Shown here one piece after another: positions 47,459 to 58,409 of a stretch of DNA of 64,000 nucleotides. How positions within the stretch are numbered: position 1 is the first letter of the stretch; each line of letters opens with the position of its first letter. Origin of the DNA: Phaeosaccion multiseriatum (taxonomy: Eukaryota > Ochrophyta, other classes). A program made the translations under genes and the position numbers. A model generated the notes under the pieces. That model was not told the origin of the DNA and searched no databases. It saw only the letters and a list, made by a program, of their open reading frames with translations. Location: assembly GCA_965112735.1 (NCBI GenBank), contig OZ218950.1, forward strand, positions 6,138,001 through 6,202,000, given 5' to 3'.

Positions 47459-49815
47459 GCTGCTGGCGCCTCAAAGGAAAGCGAAAGAGCGTCCCTTCGA
47501 AGTGATGCAACAAGTCACATCCGAAGAAGCAGTACGGCTTGAACTGGTCGGGGAACTGTCGCAGAAGACTCGTGTCCGTGAATCGCACTTTGATGCCCGG
47601 CCTCTGACTGGAGGCGCCGGGGACGAACTTGGTGTGAGGGTCTTGTGGTAAGCGTGGGTAGGGGTGGGTGAGAGAGGAAGAGGAGGGGGCATCGGGAAGG
47701 AAGATACAGGGGCGGGGGGAAGGGTCAAAGGTGGTTAATCATGATTTCAAGTACCTACGGCGGCGGCTGGGATGTGAAAAAAAAGATGAAGGGAAGGCGC
47801 GCAGTAGCAAGGAAGGTCACCAAAGAGGTAAGAGGAAGAGAGAGAGAGAGAGACACTGAGACCTACCACGCCGACTACTCACTCACTCACTCACTACTCA
47901 CTCACCCACACACGCACTCACTCACTCACTCACTCACTCCCTCCCCCCCCCTCCCTCACTCCCTCCCCTCCCTCACTCCCTCCCCTCCCCCCTCCCTCCC
48001 TCCCCTCCCTCCCTTCCTCCCTCCCTCACTCCTTCCGTCACTCACCAAACATGACGACATGATCTCCCGTTACGAAAGACGGAAGATCTGTAAAGTGGTA
48101 CACCGCATTAAAGCCAAGTCCAAAGCGGCCCGTCGTCGCCAACTTGTCCAGCTTAGACGCCTGTCCGATGTGAGCAAGGTTATCAAAGTCCCTCTCGGTG
48201 AATGTCGAGTCATTGTACACGTAGAGAGAGGGGCCCTGCCAGGCTGCCATCTGGGGGCCCAGCAAGGAAGCAGTGCCGTTGGTGCTCCGGCTGGTGGTGC
48301 TGAGCATGATTTTGACAGTGGTGGCGTTGGCGTCGTCCGCGTTTTGTATCAACTCGCTGAGGATTCCCGGACCCTCCGGGTACATTTCGAGAATGTGTCT
48401 CAACCGCCGAGTGAGGCTTTCCTGCTGTCCAAATGCTTCGCTCTGAATCGTCGCCCTCGATGCAGCACCATCACCAACGGCTGCTGCTGCTGCTGTACCA
48501 CCAACTGCTGTACCGTCGCCGCCGAGGCCAAGCCCGCCAAAGTCCAGCTTGGCCTGAGTGGTCTCCAGCAGCCTCCGCCTGAGACTCTGCACGCCTACCT
48601 TCTCCCCCACCCCCATGCTAATCTTGGGGTGCACAAACCGAATATTCGCCCCCCCGGCAAGCACTAGAGCCCCGCCTCCCTCACTTCCGTCACCATTACT
48701 AATCCCCCCCGGTGGGCTTCCCACCCCCACCCCCCCGGAGAGTCCGACCCCCCCAGCCTCCTTGGTGAGCCACGGGGCATCGTCGTACACCAGGCGGGTG
48801 GTCAACGCCAGTACCCCGTCGGCGTCAGGCGCAAAGATCTCCAAGTCCGAGGAGGAGGACAGTGAGTCACTGAGCACCTGTACCATGGCCACTGACAGGT
48901 CTATCTGAGATGCTGACAGAGGCATGTGGGTTGCCTGCTGTACCACCAACTGTTGCTGTTGGTGCTGCTGCTGCTGCTGCTGCTGCTGCTCACCCTGAGG
49001 CGCGGCGGTTCGCCCACCCCCGCTGTAGCCTAGCAGGGATGCCACCACCCCCGTCCCCGCCGCCGCCGCCAGCGTCCCGGAAAGGGAAGAAGAAGAAGCA
49101 GCAGCAGCAGCAGCACTAGCGCCCGCGCTGTTACCCTGCTGTCCTGGGCCTACATCGTTGCCCTGCTCTGCGAAGTCGGGCTTGATGACTCTTGTCTCGA
49201 TGGCCATTCGCCTCAGCACCTTGATGAAAAGGTGTGTGCAAGTCAAGGCAGGGTAGGGTAGGGTGGGAGAGGGTAGGTAAGCTTACGCTAGCTTAGGTAG
49301 TACGCTTACGGTAGCTTAGGTTAGATAAGGCGAAGGGTACGATATCGTGTGATGTCATGACTCGCTTACGTCTCACCTGGCAAAAATCCGAGGAGCCAAA
49401 GGCCTGCCTCACCCCGAACTTCCTCAGCAACAAGCCGAAGCAAGCAAGGTCTGGAGGCACGGCGTATAGATACGGCGTGGCGTTGGCCGGGCTGTTAAAG
49501 GCCATTCGCTCTGCCGTTACAAAGTCGTTACCCACCCACAACCACGCCTGTCCATGCAGAACCCCCAGGAGCTTGGCATACACGGCCTCTGCTGCTCCTG
49601 CTGCTGTACCACCAGCTCCTGTACCACCAACTGCTGTACCACCAACTGCTGTACCACTTCTTTCTATGGCGTTGCTCAAAGCTTGGTAGATGCGCGGTAC
49701 TACCCCGGCTAGGGTCTGTCGCGCTGCCTCCATGTCAATCTCCGTTCCAATGACTTTTGAGGTTGAGCTCGATCTCTCAGTAGCCCCGTCTCCTTGCTGC
49801 TGTATCACCAACTTC

Positions 49816-49855
<40 letters not shown>

Positions 49856-50148
49856 CACCACCACCACCACCACTACCATCCTCGGCCGCTGCGAGAGAGG
49901 AGAGAGAGCGGAACCTCAAGGCCAGCATCTTGGCCTGGAGTCCGATCACAGTTGGCGCAATGGGCCCACTCCATCCGAAGGCGTCAAGGACTTGAGGGTC
50001 CCTAACTTGCACCGCCACCGCCCCGAAGCGGCAGCTGCAGAACCACATATCTGCCAGCAGGCGGGCATCGCCAGGTGCAACCACCAAGCTCGACTTCGAG
50101 TTCACACTGGCATTCACATTTGACGACTGGGACTGTGAGTGCGAGTGG

Positions 50149-50181
<33 letters not shown>

Positions 50182-50606
50182 TGCGATAAGAGCGGAGTGG
50201 TAGCGCTGCCGCTGTTGCCGCCGCTGTTGCCGCCGCTGTTGCCGCCGCTATTGCCGCCGCTACTGCTGTTGGTGCTATAGCAGCGCAAGGGCATGAGCGG
50301 AGACGGCAACTCATTCAGAATCGGCACCCACGCAATGGACATGAGCCTCGAGAGAGCCATGAGGCGCCTGCGAGTGGCCTGTTGCCTCTCCTCCTCCGCC
50401 GCCGCATCATTGGCGATTAGCTTGGTCACTGCCTTGAAGAAGCCCAAGCCAGTGCCTGTGCGGGATGACGGCTGCTCCGGCTGAGGGAAGAGCCGGGAGG
50501 CGTGAGCGTCGAGGAAGAGAAGAAGGGCCTTCCCGCGTTCGAAGGCCAGGCGAGATTGACCGGTAGAGGCGAGGGATTCCACCCGTCGAGCGACCTGTTG
50601 GGGGTG

Positions 50607-50642
<36 letters not shown>

Positions 50643-53600
50643 GAGAGGTGGGGTAAGAGGAAGTGTGAAAGAGAGAATAAAGGGAGGGGGAAGGGGGGGG
50701 GAAGAGAGACGAAAAGAAAGGTCAGAAGGAACGGTGAACTTTTGTGCAGAAGACAAAAGTTTAGGCAAAGCACTTCACCGCCGCACCCTCTCTCCCTCTT
50801 CCTCGGCCCACACCCCTCCCACCCCTCCGTAGACGTGGAGCACTTGCTCCCTGGCCTATCCTCCCCCTCCTCTCTCCTCCTCTTTCTCGCTCCATCCTCT
50901 CTCGCGCCCTGTGTACCACCAACATGCTCACCTCGACAAGGTTGTCCCAGCCCAGCGTCTGCTGCAGCCCCAGTACCCTGAGACTCGGCAGCACCGCCAC
51001 CAAAGGGGAGGAGAAGGTGGAGGAGGGGAAGCAATCCATCTCCAGCAGCCCCAAGAGCTCTCCAATTTCGGGGTCGAACAGTTGGGAGACGCGCCTTAGT
51101 TGCACTTTCGGGGCTGACGACTGAGACCCACCCCCCGGCCGAGCCCCGGAAGACGCCGCGGCATTCACATCCTCTTCATCCTCCGCGCTCGCCTCTGCCT
51201 CTGTTGGAGGGGGTGGGTAGGTAGGTATGCACGCACAGCTCTGCAACAGGGGTCGCAGACGGCTGTCCTGCTGCTCCAGGTGGACAAAGTCTCGGAGGCA
51301 ACAGAGCACCGCTGCATCGCGGAGTCCGTCAGGGAGGAGAGAGGAGGGGGAGGACAGGCGAGGGAACAAGTGCTCCACGTAGAACGAGGCCCTGGTAAGC
51401 GGCTTCACCCCCAGTCCGAGGAGGAGGCGCCTCTCTTCTCCCATTCGAGCCTCCTGACGGGTGTATGCCTCCTCCCCCTCCTGCGCTGCTGACAGTGGTA
51501 TGTCTCCTCCTTCCCCACCGCTGATGCTGCTGCTGCTGCTGCTGCTACTTCTGCTGCTGCTGCCGTTGCTGTGCCCCATTTGGCTGCTGCTACCAATGTT
51601 GACGAAGCTCGGCCCCAACAGGCTGGCATTGGTCCAAGGTTGAGCAGTTGGTGACACCGAAGCACCTCCTCCTGCCTCAGCCACGCAATACACCAGAGGA
51701 TCCGACGACGTCAGGAGGTATAGTTGCCGCGCAGACGCCGCAGCAAACACTGCACCTCCCCCCCGTGCAGCTGTATCACCAACTGCTGAGGGCTGCTGGG
51801 CATACACGGGGAGGATGGGGAGGTCTCTCATAACCGCGACCTCTCCAACCTCGGCCTCAGCGACGGAGTCACGCGCGAGGTACATACGAAGCGCGCTTCG
51901 CTCGTCTGCAGTCGCCTCTGCGAACAAGCGATTGAACGGAGCGGATCCGCCCCCCCTCCCTCCGCCTCCTCCTCCTCCTTCGCCCTTCCCGATCCAGCCG
52001 GTGTTGCGCCTGGCTGTATCGAGGCAGGCCAGCAGTCCCCCTCGGGTGGGCTGTCGCACGTATCGAAACAGCTCCGGCGGCGGCACTAGTGCCTCAGACG
52101 TATCACCAACTGCTCCTGCTGTATCACCAACTGCTGTAGCACCTCCTGCTGCATCACCAACGGCTGAGGTGGAAGAGGAGAACAACCCATCCAGGAGGGT
52201 TCGAACCCCCGCCTTTCGCAGTAGAGCCACTACTCGCGGCTCCAGCAGCTGCTCGCCGGGAAAGAGCACCACAGACCTCAAACTCAAACTGCATACCAGC
52301 CCCTCGTTCGTTGGAACAATGGGCCATGATTCGGCGAAGTACTTAACAGCTCCGGGGCACCTCCTGGACAGATAAGCCCACAGCTGCTTGAACCAGAGCA
52401 CGCTGGGCTGCCGGGCCCTCCCAGGCGTCCACTCAAATGCCACTCCACTGTCATCCCCTCCTCCTCCTCCTCCTCCTCCTCCTCCTCCTCCTCCTCCTCC
52501 TCCTCCTTCCTTGCCTCTCCACTCCTCGGGCAAGCTCTGCCCCACCAGGTCGGCAAGCAGTTCGGGTCGTAGGCTCGACACGTTGAGCGCCGCCTGAAAG
52601 TCGGGGTGCCGAAACACACGCACGAGGCCTCCTGCTGGATCACCAACTCCTCCTCTTCCTCCTTCTGCTCCTCCTCCTCCTCCTCCCCCCCCTGCTGCTA
52701 CTGCTGCTGCTGCTGCTCTTGCTTCGTCCTCCTTCGCCCCCCCGCCTCCTCCTCCTCCTCCTCCTCCTCCTCCTCCTTCTGTATGTACTTTGGAAAGGTC
52801 AGCATCACTCACAAGCACGCAATGAGAGGTCCCTCCGAGCAACGCGGCCTCTTGGGCGTCCACCACAATATAGTCCGTATCTCCCCCCTCCCCTTCTCCC
52901 TCTCCCTCTCCCTCCTCCGAGTCTCCCTCGCTGAAGAGCCAATTGACGGCCTCATCCACACTCTTGTGTCTGCGAAGCGCTTTGGAGCAGCGGCCTTCGC
53001 TGAAGCCCATACTGTGGTTATAGTTTTAGTTTCAGTTTCAGTACGAGGGTGAAAATATGTACTAGTAACAAAGATGCAGCGGGCGGCAAAGAAAGGGGGA
53101 AAGGGTGGCATGCATCCTCCCTCTCTCTCTCCCTATCCCTCCCTCTCTCCCCCTCTCACTCTCCCTCTCTCCCTCTCTCCCTCCCTCTCTCCTCTCTCTT
53201 TCTCTCTCCCTCCCTCTCTCCCCCTCTCACTCTCCCTCTCTCCCTCTCTCCCTCCCTCTCTCCTCTCTCTTTCTCTCTCCCTCCGTCTCTCTCTCCCTCT
53301 CTCCCCATCCCTCCCTCTCTCTCTCCCTCCCTCTCTCCTCTCTCTTTCTCTCTCCCTCCGTCTCTCTCTCCCTCTCTCCCTATCCCTCCCTCTCTCCCCC
53401 TCTCACTCTCCCTCTCTCACTCTCTCTCCCTCTCTCTCATTCTCCCTCTCCCCCTCCCTCTCTTCTGGGTGTGTGCGCGGTGAAGAACTCTAAGAAGTGA
53501 GTGGTCGGCAGAAGAGAGGGGGGGATGGCGATGATAATCGTGTGGTGGGTAGGCAGATGGTGGCACATAGAAGTCGCTTGGGAGATGGTGGTAGATGGCA

Positions 53601-55937
53601 GGTCTCTCCTTACGTACGTAAGCAATCACCATTACGTAAACAAAGTACGTTTTAACGTACCTGCGTAACTGCTGCATCTGGGCCTCGTCCAAGGGGGGCA
53701 GACTCGCAAAGACTCCGTGCGTACCGTCGGCAAGTGGCACCAGGGGCAAGCCGTGCAGAGCCGTGAAGCGCTCCGAGCTACCTCTCCTGCTCCTGTTGGT
53801 GCTATTGTAGCCATCTATTGCCTGACCACCAGTTCGATTGCCGTAACTGCCGTTATTGCCGCCGTCGGAGGCTTCGGATGATCGATCATCCGAGGGCATG
53901 AGGAGGTCGGACAGGCAATAGCGCAGGAGGAAGATGCAGTTGGCTCGAGCATTGCTGTTGCTGGGGTGCACACACACAGTGTTCGAAGCGGAGGGGCGAT
54001 CCCTCCTCCTCCCGCTGCTGCTGGTGCTGCCATCTGTGACTGTGCCACTGGCTACGTTGGCAAGGTGGTTGCGGACGAAGGCGGGTGTGGCGGATTGCGT
54101 GCAGCAGCCGGAGGAGAGGAGATAGGCTTGGAGAGAGGGAGAGCAATTCACCAGAGGGACTCTGCCAGGTGCAGGAAGATGCATGGAGCAAGACGACGCC
54201 GAGGAGGAGGAATAAGAGGAAGAGGAGGAGGAAGAGGAAGAGGAGGAGGAGGAGAAGGAGGAGGAGGAGGAGGAGGAGGAGGAGGAGGAGGAGGAGGAGG
54301 AGGAGGAGAAGGAGGAGGAGGAGGAGGAGGAGGAGGGTGAGGGTAAATAGGGTGCAGAGAAGAAGGAGGATCTGCATGGCGGAGGGAAGGAATACACCGC
54401 AGAAGTCACCGCAACCCTAACACACTCACTCACTCACCCACCCACTCACTCACTCCCGAACTCACTCATTAAGTCACCCCCTCACAACCTTCCTCACTCA
54501 ACCCCTTTCATCATGCACTCCACCCACTTCCTCCCTCACTCAACCTACTCACTCACTCACCCTTCGCCGATGAGAATTCTCTCCAGCGTTGCCTCATCCG
54601 CGCGCCCTCTCCCTCCTCCCTCTCCCTCCCAAGCACTACCACTCAAACTCCCCAGCAGCACTGCATCCTTTGGCTTGATCCAAGCCCCTCCCCCCGCCTT
54701 ACTAAACAGCACAGGCAAGCACCGGAGCTCCTCCAGCAATGCCACCACACCGCCCTTCCACAGCCCTGTGGGACCCCCTCCTGTATCACCAACGCCCCCC
54801 GCCCCCCCACCACCACCTTCTCCTCCTCCTCCTCCTCCTCCTCCTCGCGGCCACAAGCCATCGTACGCCTCCCCTGGGCCAAGCTTGTCCCTGGCCTCCA
54901 GCAGAAGCCTGGCGTAGCAGGCGGACCCGATCTCCTCGACTAACGCCATATTCCACTCAGCACGGAGGCGACCTGGGGCCAGCAGTGCGCAGGGGTGGAT
55001 GGGTGGGTGGGTGTGGGGTGGGTGCGTGGGTGGGTGATTGGATTGGTGAGTGGAAGCCCTCCCCCTCTCTGCAATTGATTGCCATCGACTCACAGAACTC
55101 ACTCACTCACTCAACTCAACTCAACTCACTCACTCACTCGCTCCTCCCTCACTCACTCACTTACTCACTCACTACTCACTCACTCCCTCACTCACTCACT
55201 CACTCACTCACTCACTCACTTACTACTCACTCACTCACTCACTCCCTCACTTACCATCTCCCGCCATGTCGTCTCCGTACCAAATGTCTCTGCGATTGCT
55301 GCTCAGCTCAAAGTACCTGAGAGAGGGAGGGAGGGAGGGAGGGAGTGAGTGAGTGAGTGAGGGGGGGAGTTAGTGAGTGAGTGGGTGGGTGAGTGAGTGG
55401 ATGAGTGCGTGAGGGAGGGAGGGAGTGGGTGAGGGAGTGAGTGAGTGAGTGAGTGAGTGAGTGAGTGAGTGCGTCAGTGCGTGATGAGTGAGTGAGGGAG
55501 TGAGTGGGTGAGGGAGGTAGGAATTGAGTGAGTGAGGAAGGCAGAGACTGACTGCCTGACACCAGGCACTGACCCGTTGATGTGCACGGGCAGCTGCGTC
55601 TTGGTGGGGAGTGGCAGGAAGCAATACGCCTTCCCTTGCGTCAGCGCTAGTGCTCCTCCTTCTCCTCCTACCCGTCCACTGCCATCCTCTCTACGTAGCA
55701 TCGCCGCCACCCCTGCCCATGCGACGAACTTCATATGTGCATTCTGCGGGTCTTGAGCAATCGAGTTGGCCCTCGCTCCTCCCAGCTGGTTACACACCAT
55801 CCAGCTCTCTGTGATCTCTCCTCCTCCTTCTGCTGCTGTACCACCAACTTCTCCTGCTCCTCCTCCCTCCCCCCCCCCGGAACTCGATGAGGATGAAGAT
55901 GAAGATGATATATGGAGCTCAAAGTCACAGCACTCCA

Positions 55938-55974
<37 letters not shown>

Positions 55975-57417
55975 ACTGCTACTATTGCTAACCGCTCCTC
56001 CCGCTGCTCCACCCCTATGCACCACGGAACTCAACGCAAAGGATCTCAATCCTCGCAATTGCTCCGACGGATTGGACACCCTTGTGAGATGCATCTGCGT
56101 AGGTGCTTCCTCTCCCTGCCTCCACTCGCACACAGACAGGCTCTCCACGTTCTTAAGGAACAGAAGCATGCCTGTACTCTCACGGATAAAAGTGCCCAGC
56201 AGAGCCGTGATACTCTCCTCACTGTGGGGGAAGACAGGGGGGGGAGGGGGAGGGGGTGGGGGTGAGGGCGGGGGGAAGAGCGAGAGAGAGAGGGAGAGGG
56301 AGAGGCAGAAGGAGAGAGAGGGAGAGAGGGAGCCAAACGCGTGGGTGGGTGGGTGGGTGGGTGCGACTGCGGCTGTGTACGGATGGTGGTGGTATAGACA
56401 CAAGAGACGTGTATGTACGTACCTGTGATACTGCCGCGACAGCTTGGAGGCCCCCGCCTGCTGCTCCGTCCTCAGGGGAAAGCGAAACAACGTGCCGGGG
56501 AAGTGGCTCCTCAGATCGCAGCCAAAGGCCCTGAGGGGCTCGAACTGGTCCGAGAAGCGAGCGAATGTCTCCTGCAGAGGAGTGATGTCGTGGATGGGAA
56601 GAGCGAGAAGAAGAGAGGGGGGATAGTCGATTCGATCAGAGGCAACGTGGGGCGGGGCGGAGAGGGCAGGCCCATCAGTCTTCAGGTGCTATTGCTTTGG
56701 GACTTAAGTATAGAAGCTTCGACATACAATATCGACCCCATTAAAACAGAAAAGGACCCCCTATCCATCCCCCACCTGATGCTTGTCGAAGTCAAGCATC
56801 TTGCCGGGGTTGGCAGGATTGACATTGGGGAGGAAGCAGGCTTGAGGGTCGAAGGAGCACCATTTCCCGCCGCTCACAAAGGAAGGAAGGTCCGTCTGTG
56901 TGGGTAAGGGGGGGAGAGAGGGAGGAGGGGGGAGAAGGTGGGGGGGGGAGGAGGAGGAGGAGGAGGAGGGGGAGGAGGAGGAGGAGGAGGAGGAGGAGGA
57001 GGAGGAGGAGGAGGAGGAGGAGGAGGAGGAGGAGGAGGAGGAGGAGGAGGAGGAGGAGGAGGAGGAGGAGGAGGAGGAAGGGGGGGGGGGGGATAGGGGG
57101 AGCAGCTTTCTTGATTTAGTGTGTGCGCTGACTCCAGAAGATAAGAGCCGTCATCCCTCCCTCCCCCCCTCCTCTCGCCCTCTCTCCGCCCCTCTCCTCC
57201 CTCCTTTCCAATGCAGGACTAGGATGGCAATAGCCTGTGTCACCGCCCGCCGCACCAGATGGTAAGTGCTGTTCCAACCCACGCCAAAGCGCCCCGTCTT
57301 AGACCCCTTGGACGTCTCCTGTAGTGTTGTAGTGAAGGGGATCATGCAGGGAGCGGGGTGTTGTTTTGGTGTGGGGTAGAGGCAGAGTGAAGGTATTTGC
57401 TGCTACTACTACTACTG

Positions 57418-57462
<45 letters not shown>

Positions 57463-58208
57463 GTGAATACCGGGTCTCCCTTCCGCCTCTCCGGGCATAC
57501 CGAAGGGAAGAGATATCATCACTACTACCACGGTAGGGTATGGCTGTCAGAGAGAGGCTTAACTCAGGGGTCAAGAGGCCGCCAGCAAGAACAAAAAAAG
57601 TACAGTACCTTCTTGAGGGAGTCTCCAATGCGCTGAATGGACTTAAAGTCCGTCTCGGTGAAGACCGCACTGCAGGAGAATAGAAAGAGAGTACAAATGA
57701 AAAAGGATGAAATGCGTGGAGGGCTGTGAGGGAGAGGAATGGTGGGTATAGTCAGCACCCCCGCCTGCCGCTCTTGTCGCTCCGCCCCCAAAAGGCGAAA
57801 GGTGACGAACCTGTTGAAGGCGAGCAATGCAGGTCCCTGGAACTGCTTCAGGGACGCCGCCGGAAGCTTGGACGTGCCGTGCTCTCGCCGATCAAGGCAG
57901 AACATGACCTCTCTGGCTCCAGCATCGTCGGCGTTCTGGATCAGTTCCTTGAGGATGGAGGTGCCCTCAGGGTAGTTGCGCAGGATCTCTCGGATGCGGA
58001 CGGTCAGGTCGATCTTCTGACCAAAGTCGTCGCCTGTGTTAAACCAACCAAGCAACACAGCAAGCGCGGGAGAAGCCACGCAGTGTGAGGGCGGAGGGAG
58101 CAATGTCACCATGGAGGAGAGAGAGGGAAATCGGAGTAAAAAGGGGATCTTACCAAACCAATCTTCGTCCCGGCGCTCCTGCGGAGAAGGAGGAGGAAGT
58201 CCCTCCAT
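20451..58208 (-). CDS. Giant sacsin-like protein with UBA and RING, 49 exons, ~7,151 aa
   Basis: Exon starts-ends begin 58208-58154, 58033-57811, 57669-57609, 57318-57256, 56895-56776, 56571-56423, 56221-55574, 55316-55255, 54972-54561, 54161-53661, 53011-50932, 50594-49377, 49219-48046, 47641-47457, 47028-46861, 46420-45897, 45731-45579, 45318-45183, 44750-43554, 43066-42369, 41849-40766, 40456-40324, 40175-39472 and continue in the next entry. All 48 junctions are GT-AG and phases close on 21,456 nt. Three sacsin repeats (Bergerat HSP90-like ATPase fold plus linker) lie near residues 19-600, 1865-3000 and 4090-5220; a UBA is at about 766-800 and a RING at 7092-7140. Sacsin acts as a co-chaperone linked to ubiquitin. 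Human sacsin has about 4,580 residues and a J domain and HEPN instead; the RING end is like the Arabidopsis sacsin-RING protein. Much extra length is low-complexity Ser/Gly/Gln insertions. Confidence 0.9.
21030..21340. repeat. (CA)n / GCACAC array in sacsin intron
   Basis: Over 300 bases of CACACA with GCACAC and TGCACA variants, in the intron between exons 47 and 48, directly beside the exon 47 donor. Confidence 0.95.
21346..22110 (-). other. Conserved sacsin C-terminal module before the RING
   Basis: Exon 47 begins [15 protein letters not shown], later [14 protein letters not shown], then [20 protein letters not shown]. The pattern of a GEIVAW-type start, a YG(R/V)V strand and a beta-rich block ending in a short YAFR motif resembles the module found before the RING in plant sacsin-like proteins (recognition from memory of the family, not a search). 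Middle parts are Ala/Gly/Gln low complexity, including dispersed-motif insertions. Confidence 0.55.
23105..23250. repeat. CCCACCCATCCA minisatellite in sacsin intron
   Basis: Units of 4, 8 and 12 bases built on CCCA and TCCA, abutting the exon 45 donor on the minus strand. Confidence 0.9.
23680..23892. repeat. (GGGAGA)n hexanucleotide array
   Basis: About 35 hexamer units with some GGGGGAG slips, in the intron between sacsin exons 44 and 45. Confidence 0.95.
24355..24482. repeat. (CTCA)n array
   Basis: CTCA units interrupted by AAGT segments at regular spacing, in the intron between sacsin exons 43 and 44. Confidence 0.93.
24785..25055. repeat. (GGA)n purine tract in sacsin intron
   Basis: About 270 bases of GGA/GAA on the plus strand between exons 42 and 43. 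It gives poly-Glu, poly-Gly or poly-Arg ORFs in each frame, which are artefacts. Confidence 0.95.
28565..28822. repeat. (GGGGA)n pentanucleotide array
   Basis: Roughly 50 GGGGA or GGAGA units, in the intron between sacsin exons 35 and 36, abutting the exon 36 acceptor. Confidence 0.93.
29025..29475. repeat. Minisatellite based on CCAACCAGTGTCAGATAGA
   Basis: Higher-order tandem repeat in the intron after sacsin exon 35. Units alternate between CCAACCAGTGTCAGATAGA plus ACATAACATA, CCAACAAGCGCAGATAGACAG and shorter CCAGCCAGATAGATA forms at the exon side. About a dozen units. Confidence 0.9.
29690..29885. repeat. ~35-50 bp minisatellite with AAGTCAATGAAGAGAGGCG
   Basis: Five units of a GTCAATGAAGAGAGGCGTATG core plus a G-rich linker of variable length, in the intron between sacsin exons 34 and 35. 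Confidence 0.85.
32090..32352. repeat. (GGA)n purine tract in sacsin intron
   Basis: GGA array with longer-period GAGACGGAGGAGG interruptions at about 32105, 32165 and 32225, beside the exon 34 acceptor. Confidence 0.93.
34553..34617. repeat. 28-bp triplicated segment containing a splice donor
   Basis: Three copies of a 28-base unit, each with ATCCAAC and CACTCAC, start at 34553, 34581 and 34609. On the minus strand each copy contains the donor-like GTGAGTGAG used at the end of sacsin exon 31, followed by TTGGTGATACAG. Confidence 0.85.
37372..37539. repeat. CCACCCACCCTCTGTCCTGA minisatellite, copy A
   Basis: About seven units of CTCTGTCCTGACACCCACCCAC run into the sacsin exon 27 donor. The same unit occurs at 46555-46858 in another intron of the same gene. 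Confidence 0.92.
38985..39410. repeat. (GGA)n / (GGT)n purine-rich array in sacsin intron
   Basis: About 425 bases of GGA on the plus strand with a duplicated 60-base sub-block (39065-39130 and 39125-39190) and a (GGT)n segment near 39221-39265, between exons 23 and 24. Confidence 0.95.
42085..42365. repeat. ~60-bp minisatellite in sacsin intron
   Basis: Four units of a pyrimidine-rich sequence starting CTCCTCCCCTCCCTCATTCC and containing CTCACTCCCTCACAACC, ending at the exon 20 donor. Confidence 0.9.
44960..45178. repeat. (CCCT)n array with duplicated flanks
   Basis: CCCT/CCAT units; the flanking segment CCCTTCCCAACCCTTCCTCT occurs on both sides (about 44925 and 45076), so a larger block was duplicated. 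It lies next to the exon 18 donor. Confidence 0.9.
46555..46858. repeat. CCACCCACCCTCTGTCCTGA minisatellite, copy B
   Basis: About 13 units with length variants, between sacsin exons 15 and 16. On the minus strand it stays open as a [14 protein letters not shown] repeat peptide, which is a by-product of the unit, not a gene. Confidence 0.92.
47362..47456. repeat. (CA)n dinucleotide array
   Basis: Nearly pure CA of about 95 bases ending exactly at the exon 14 donor, which on the minus strand reads GTGTGTGT. Confidence 0.96.
52890..53011 (-). other. UBA-like domain after sacsin repeat 1
   Basis: Exon 11 starts with [16 protein letters not shown] followed by [17 protein letters not shown] (residues about 766-800). 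The MGF loop, the conserved Ala-Leu pair and the AVNWLF ending are the hallmark of ubiquitin-associated (UBA) domains. It would let the chaperone bind ubiquitin while the C-terminal RING could add it. UBA is not part of human sacsin, which has an N-terminal ubiquitin-like domain instead. Confidence 0.8.
53115..53462. repeat. CT-rich minisatellite of ~60-bp period
   Basis: CTCTCTCCCTCC-type blocks repeat with a longer period containing TCTCTTTCTCTCTCCCTC, in the intron between sacsin exons 10 and 11. Confidence 0.9.
55085..55254. repeat. (CTCA)n array at splice donor of exon 8
   Basis: On the minus strand the donor GTAAGTGAGGGAGTGAGTGAG extends directly into (GTGA)n. A second GTGA array (55335-55505) precedes exon 8 on the other side. 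Confidence 0.93.
56945..57080. repeat. (GGA)n array in sacsin intron
   Basis: About 45 GGA units flanked by G runs, between exons 4 and 5. Confidence 0.95.
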
Positions 58209-58409
58209 TGGACTCCTCTCCCTTTGTGCTCTCTACTTCTTTTTATCCCTCTCTATCTTGTCGAAATATAAATATAATTCCCTGGCTTCAAGAACCTAAA
58301 TTCAAATTCAATTCTTTTCTCTCCTTTTCTCTTTTCTCCTTTTCTTCTTTCTTTCCTTTTTTATTTTTATTTTCCTTCTTTTCCTCTTGAAGCCAGATAA
58401 CTGTCTGTG
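58209..58409. other. Short gap between sulfotransferase and sacsin genes
   Basis: Only about 200 bases separate two same-strand genes. A 12-base perfect inverted repeat (CTGGCTTCAAGA at 58282-58293, its complement at 58385-58396) encloses a T/C-rich stretch. It may mark the sulfotransferase 3' end and must also hold the sacsin promoter, unless the two are co-transcribed. Confidence 0.5.

Larger units (their letters stand above)
43554..49219 (-). other. Sacsin repeat 2
   Basis: Exon 13 has an upstream [16 protein letters not shown] block, then [19 protein letters not shown] and [15 protein letters not shown] (N-box near residues 2153-2162), and [16 protein letters not shown]. Exon 14 has [17 protein letters not shown]; exons 17-18 have [20 protein letters not shown]. 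The layout matches repeat 1 and the ATP-site residues are intact. Confidence 0.88.
54561..58208 (-). other. Sacsin repeat 1
   Basis: Exon 2 carries the N-box [13 protein letters not shown] (about residues 46-58) preceded by [17 protein letters not shown]. Exon 4 has the glycine box [14 protein letters not shown], continued in exon 5 by [10 protein letters not shown]. Exon 6 has the [16 protein letters not shown] block, and exons 7-8 end with [21 protein letters not shown]. All key Bergerat residues (Glu and Asn of the N-box, following Asp, Gly motifs) are present, so ATP binding is expected. Confidence 0.9.

Noticed and set aside
52190-52225. GGTTCGAACCCCC looking like a tRNA T-arm
   Set aside because: It sits inside coding exon 11 of the sacsin gene, and no acceptor or anticodon stem pairs around it.
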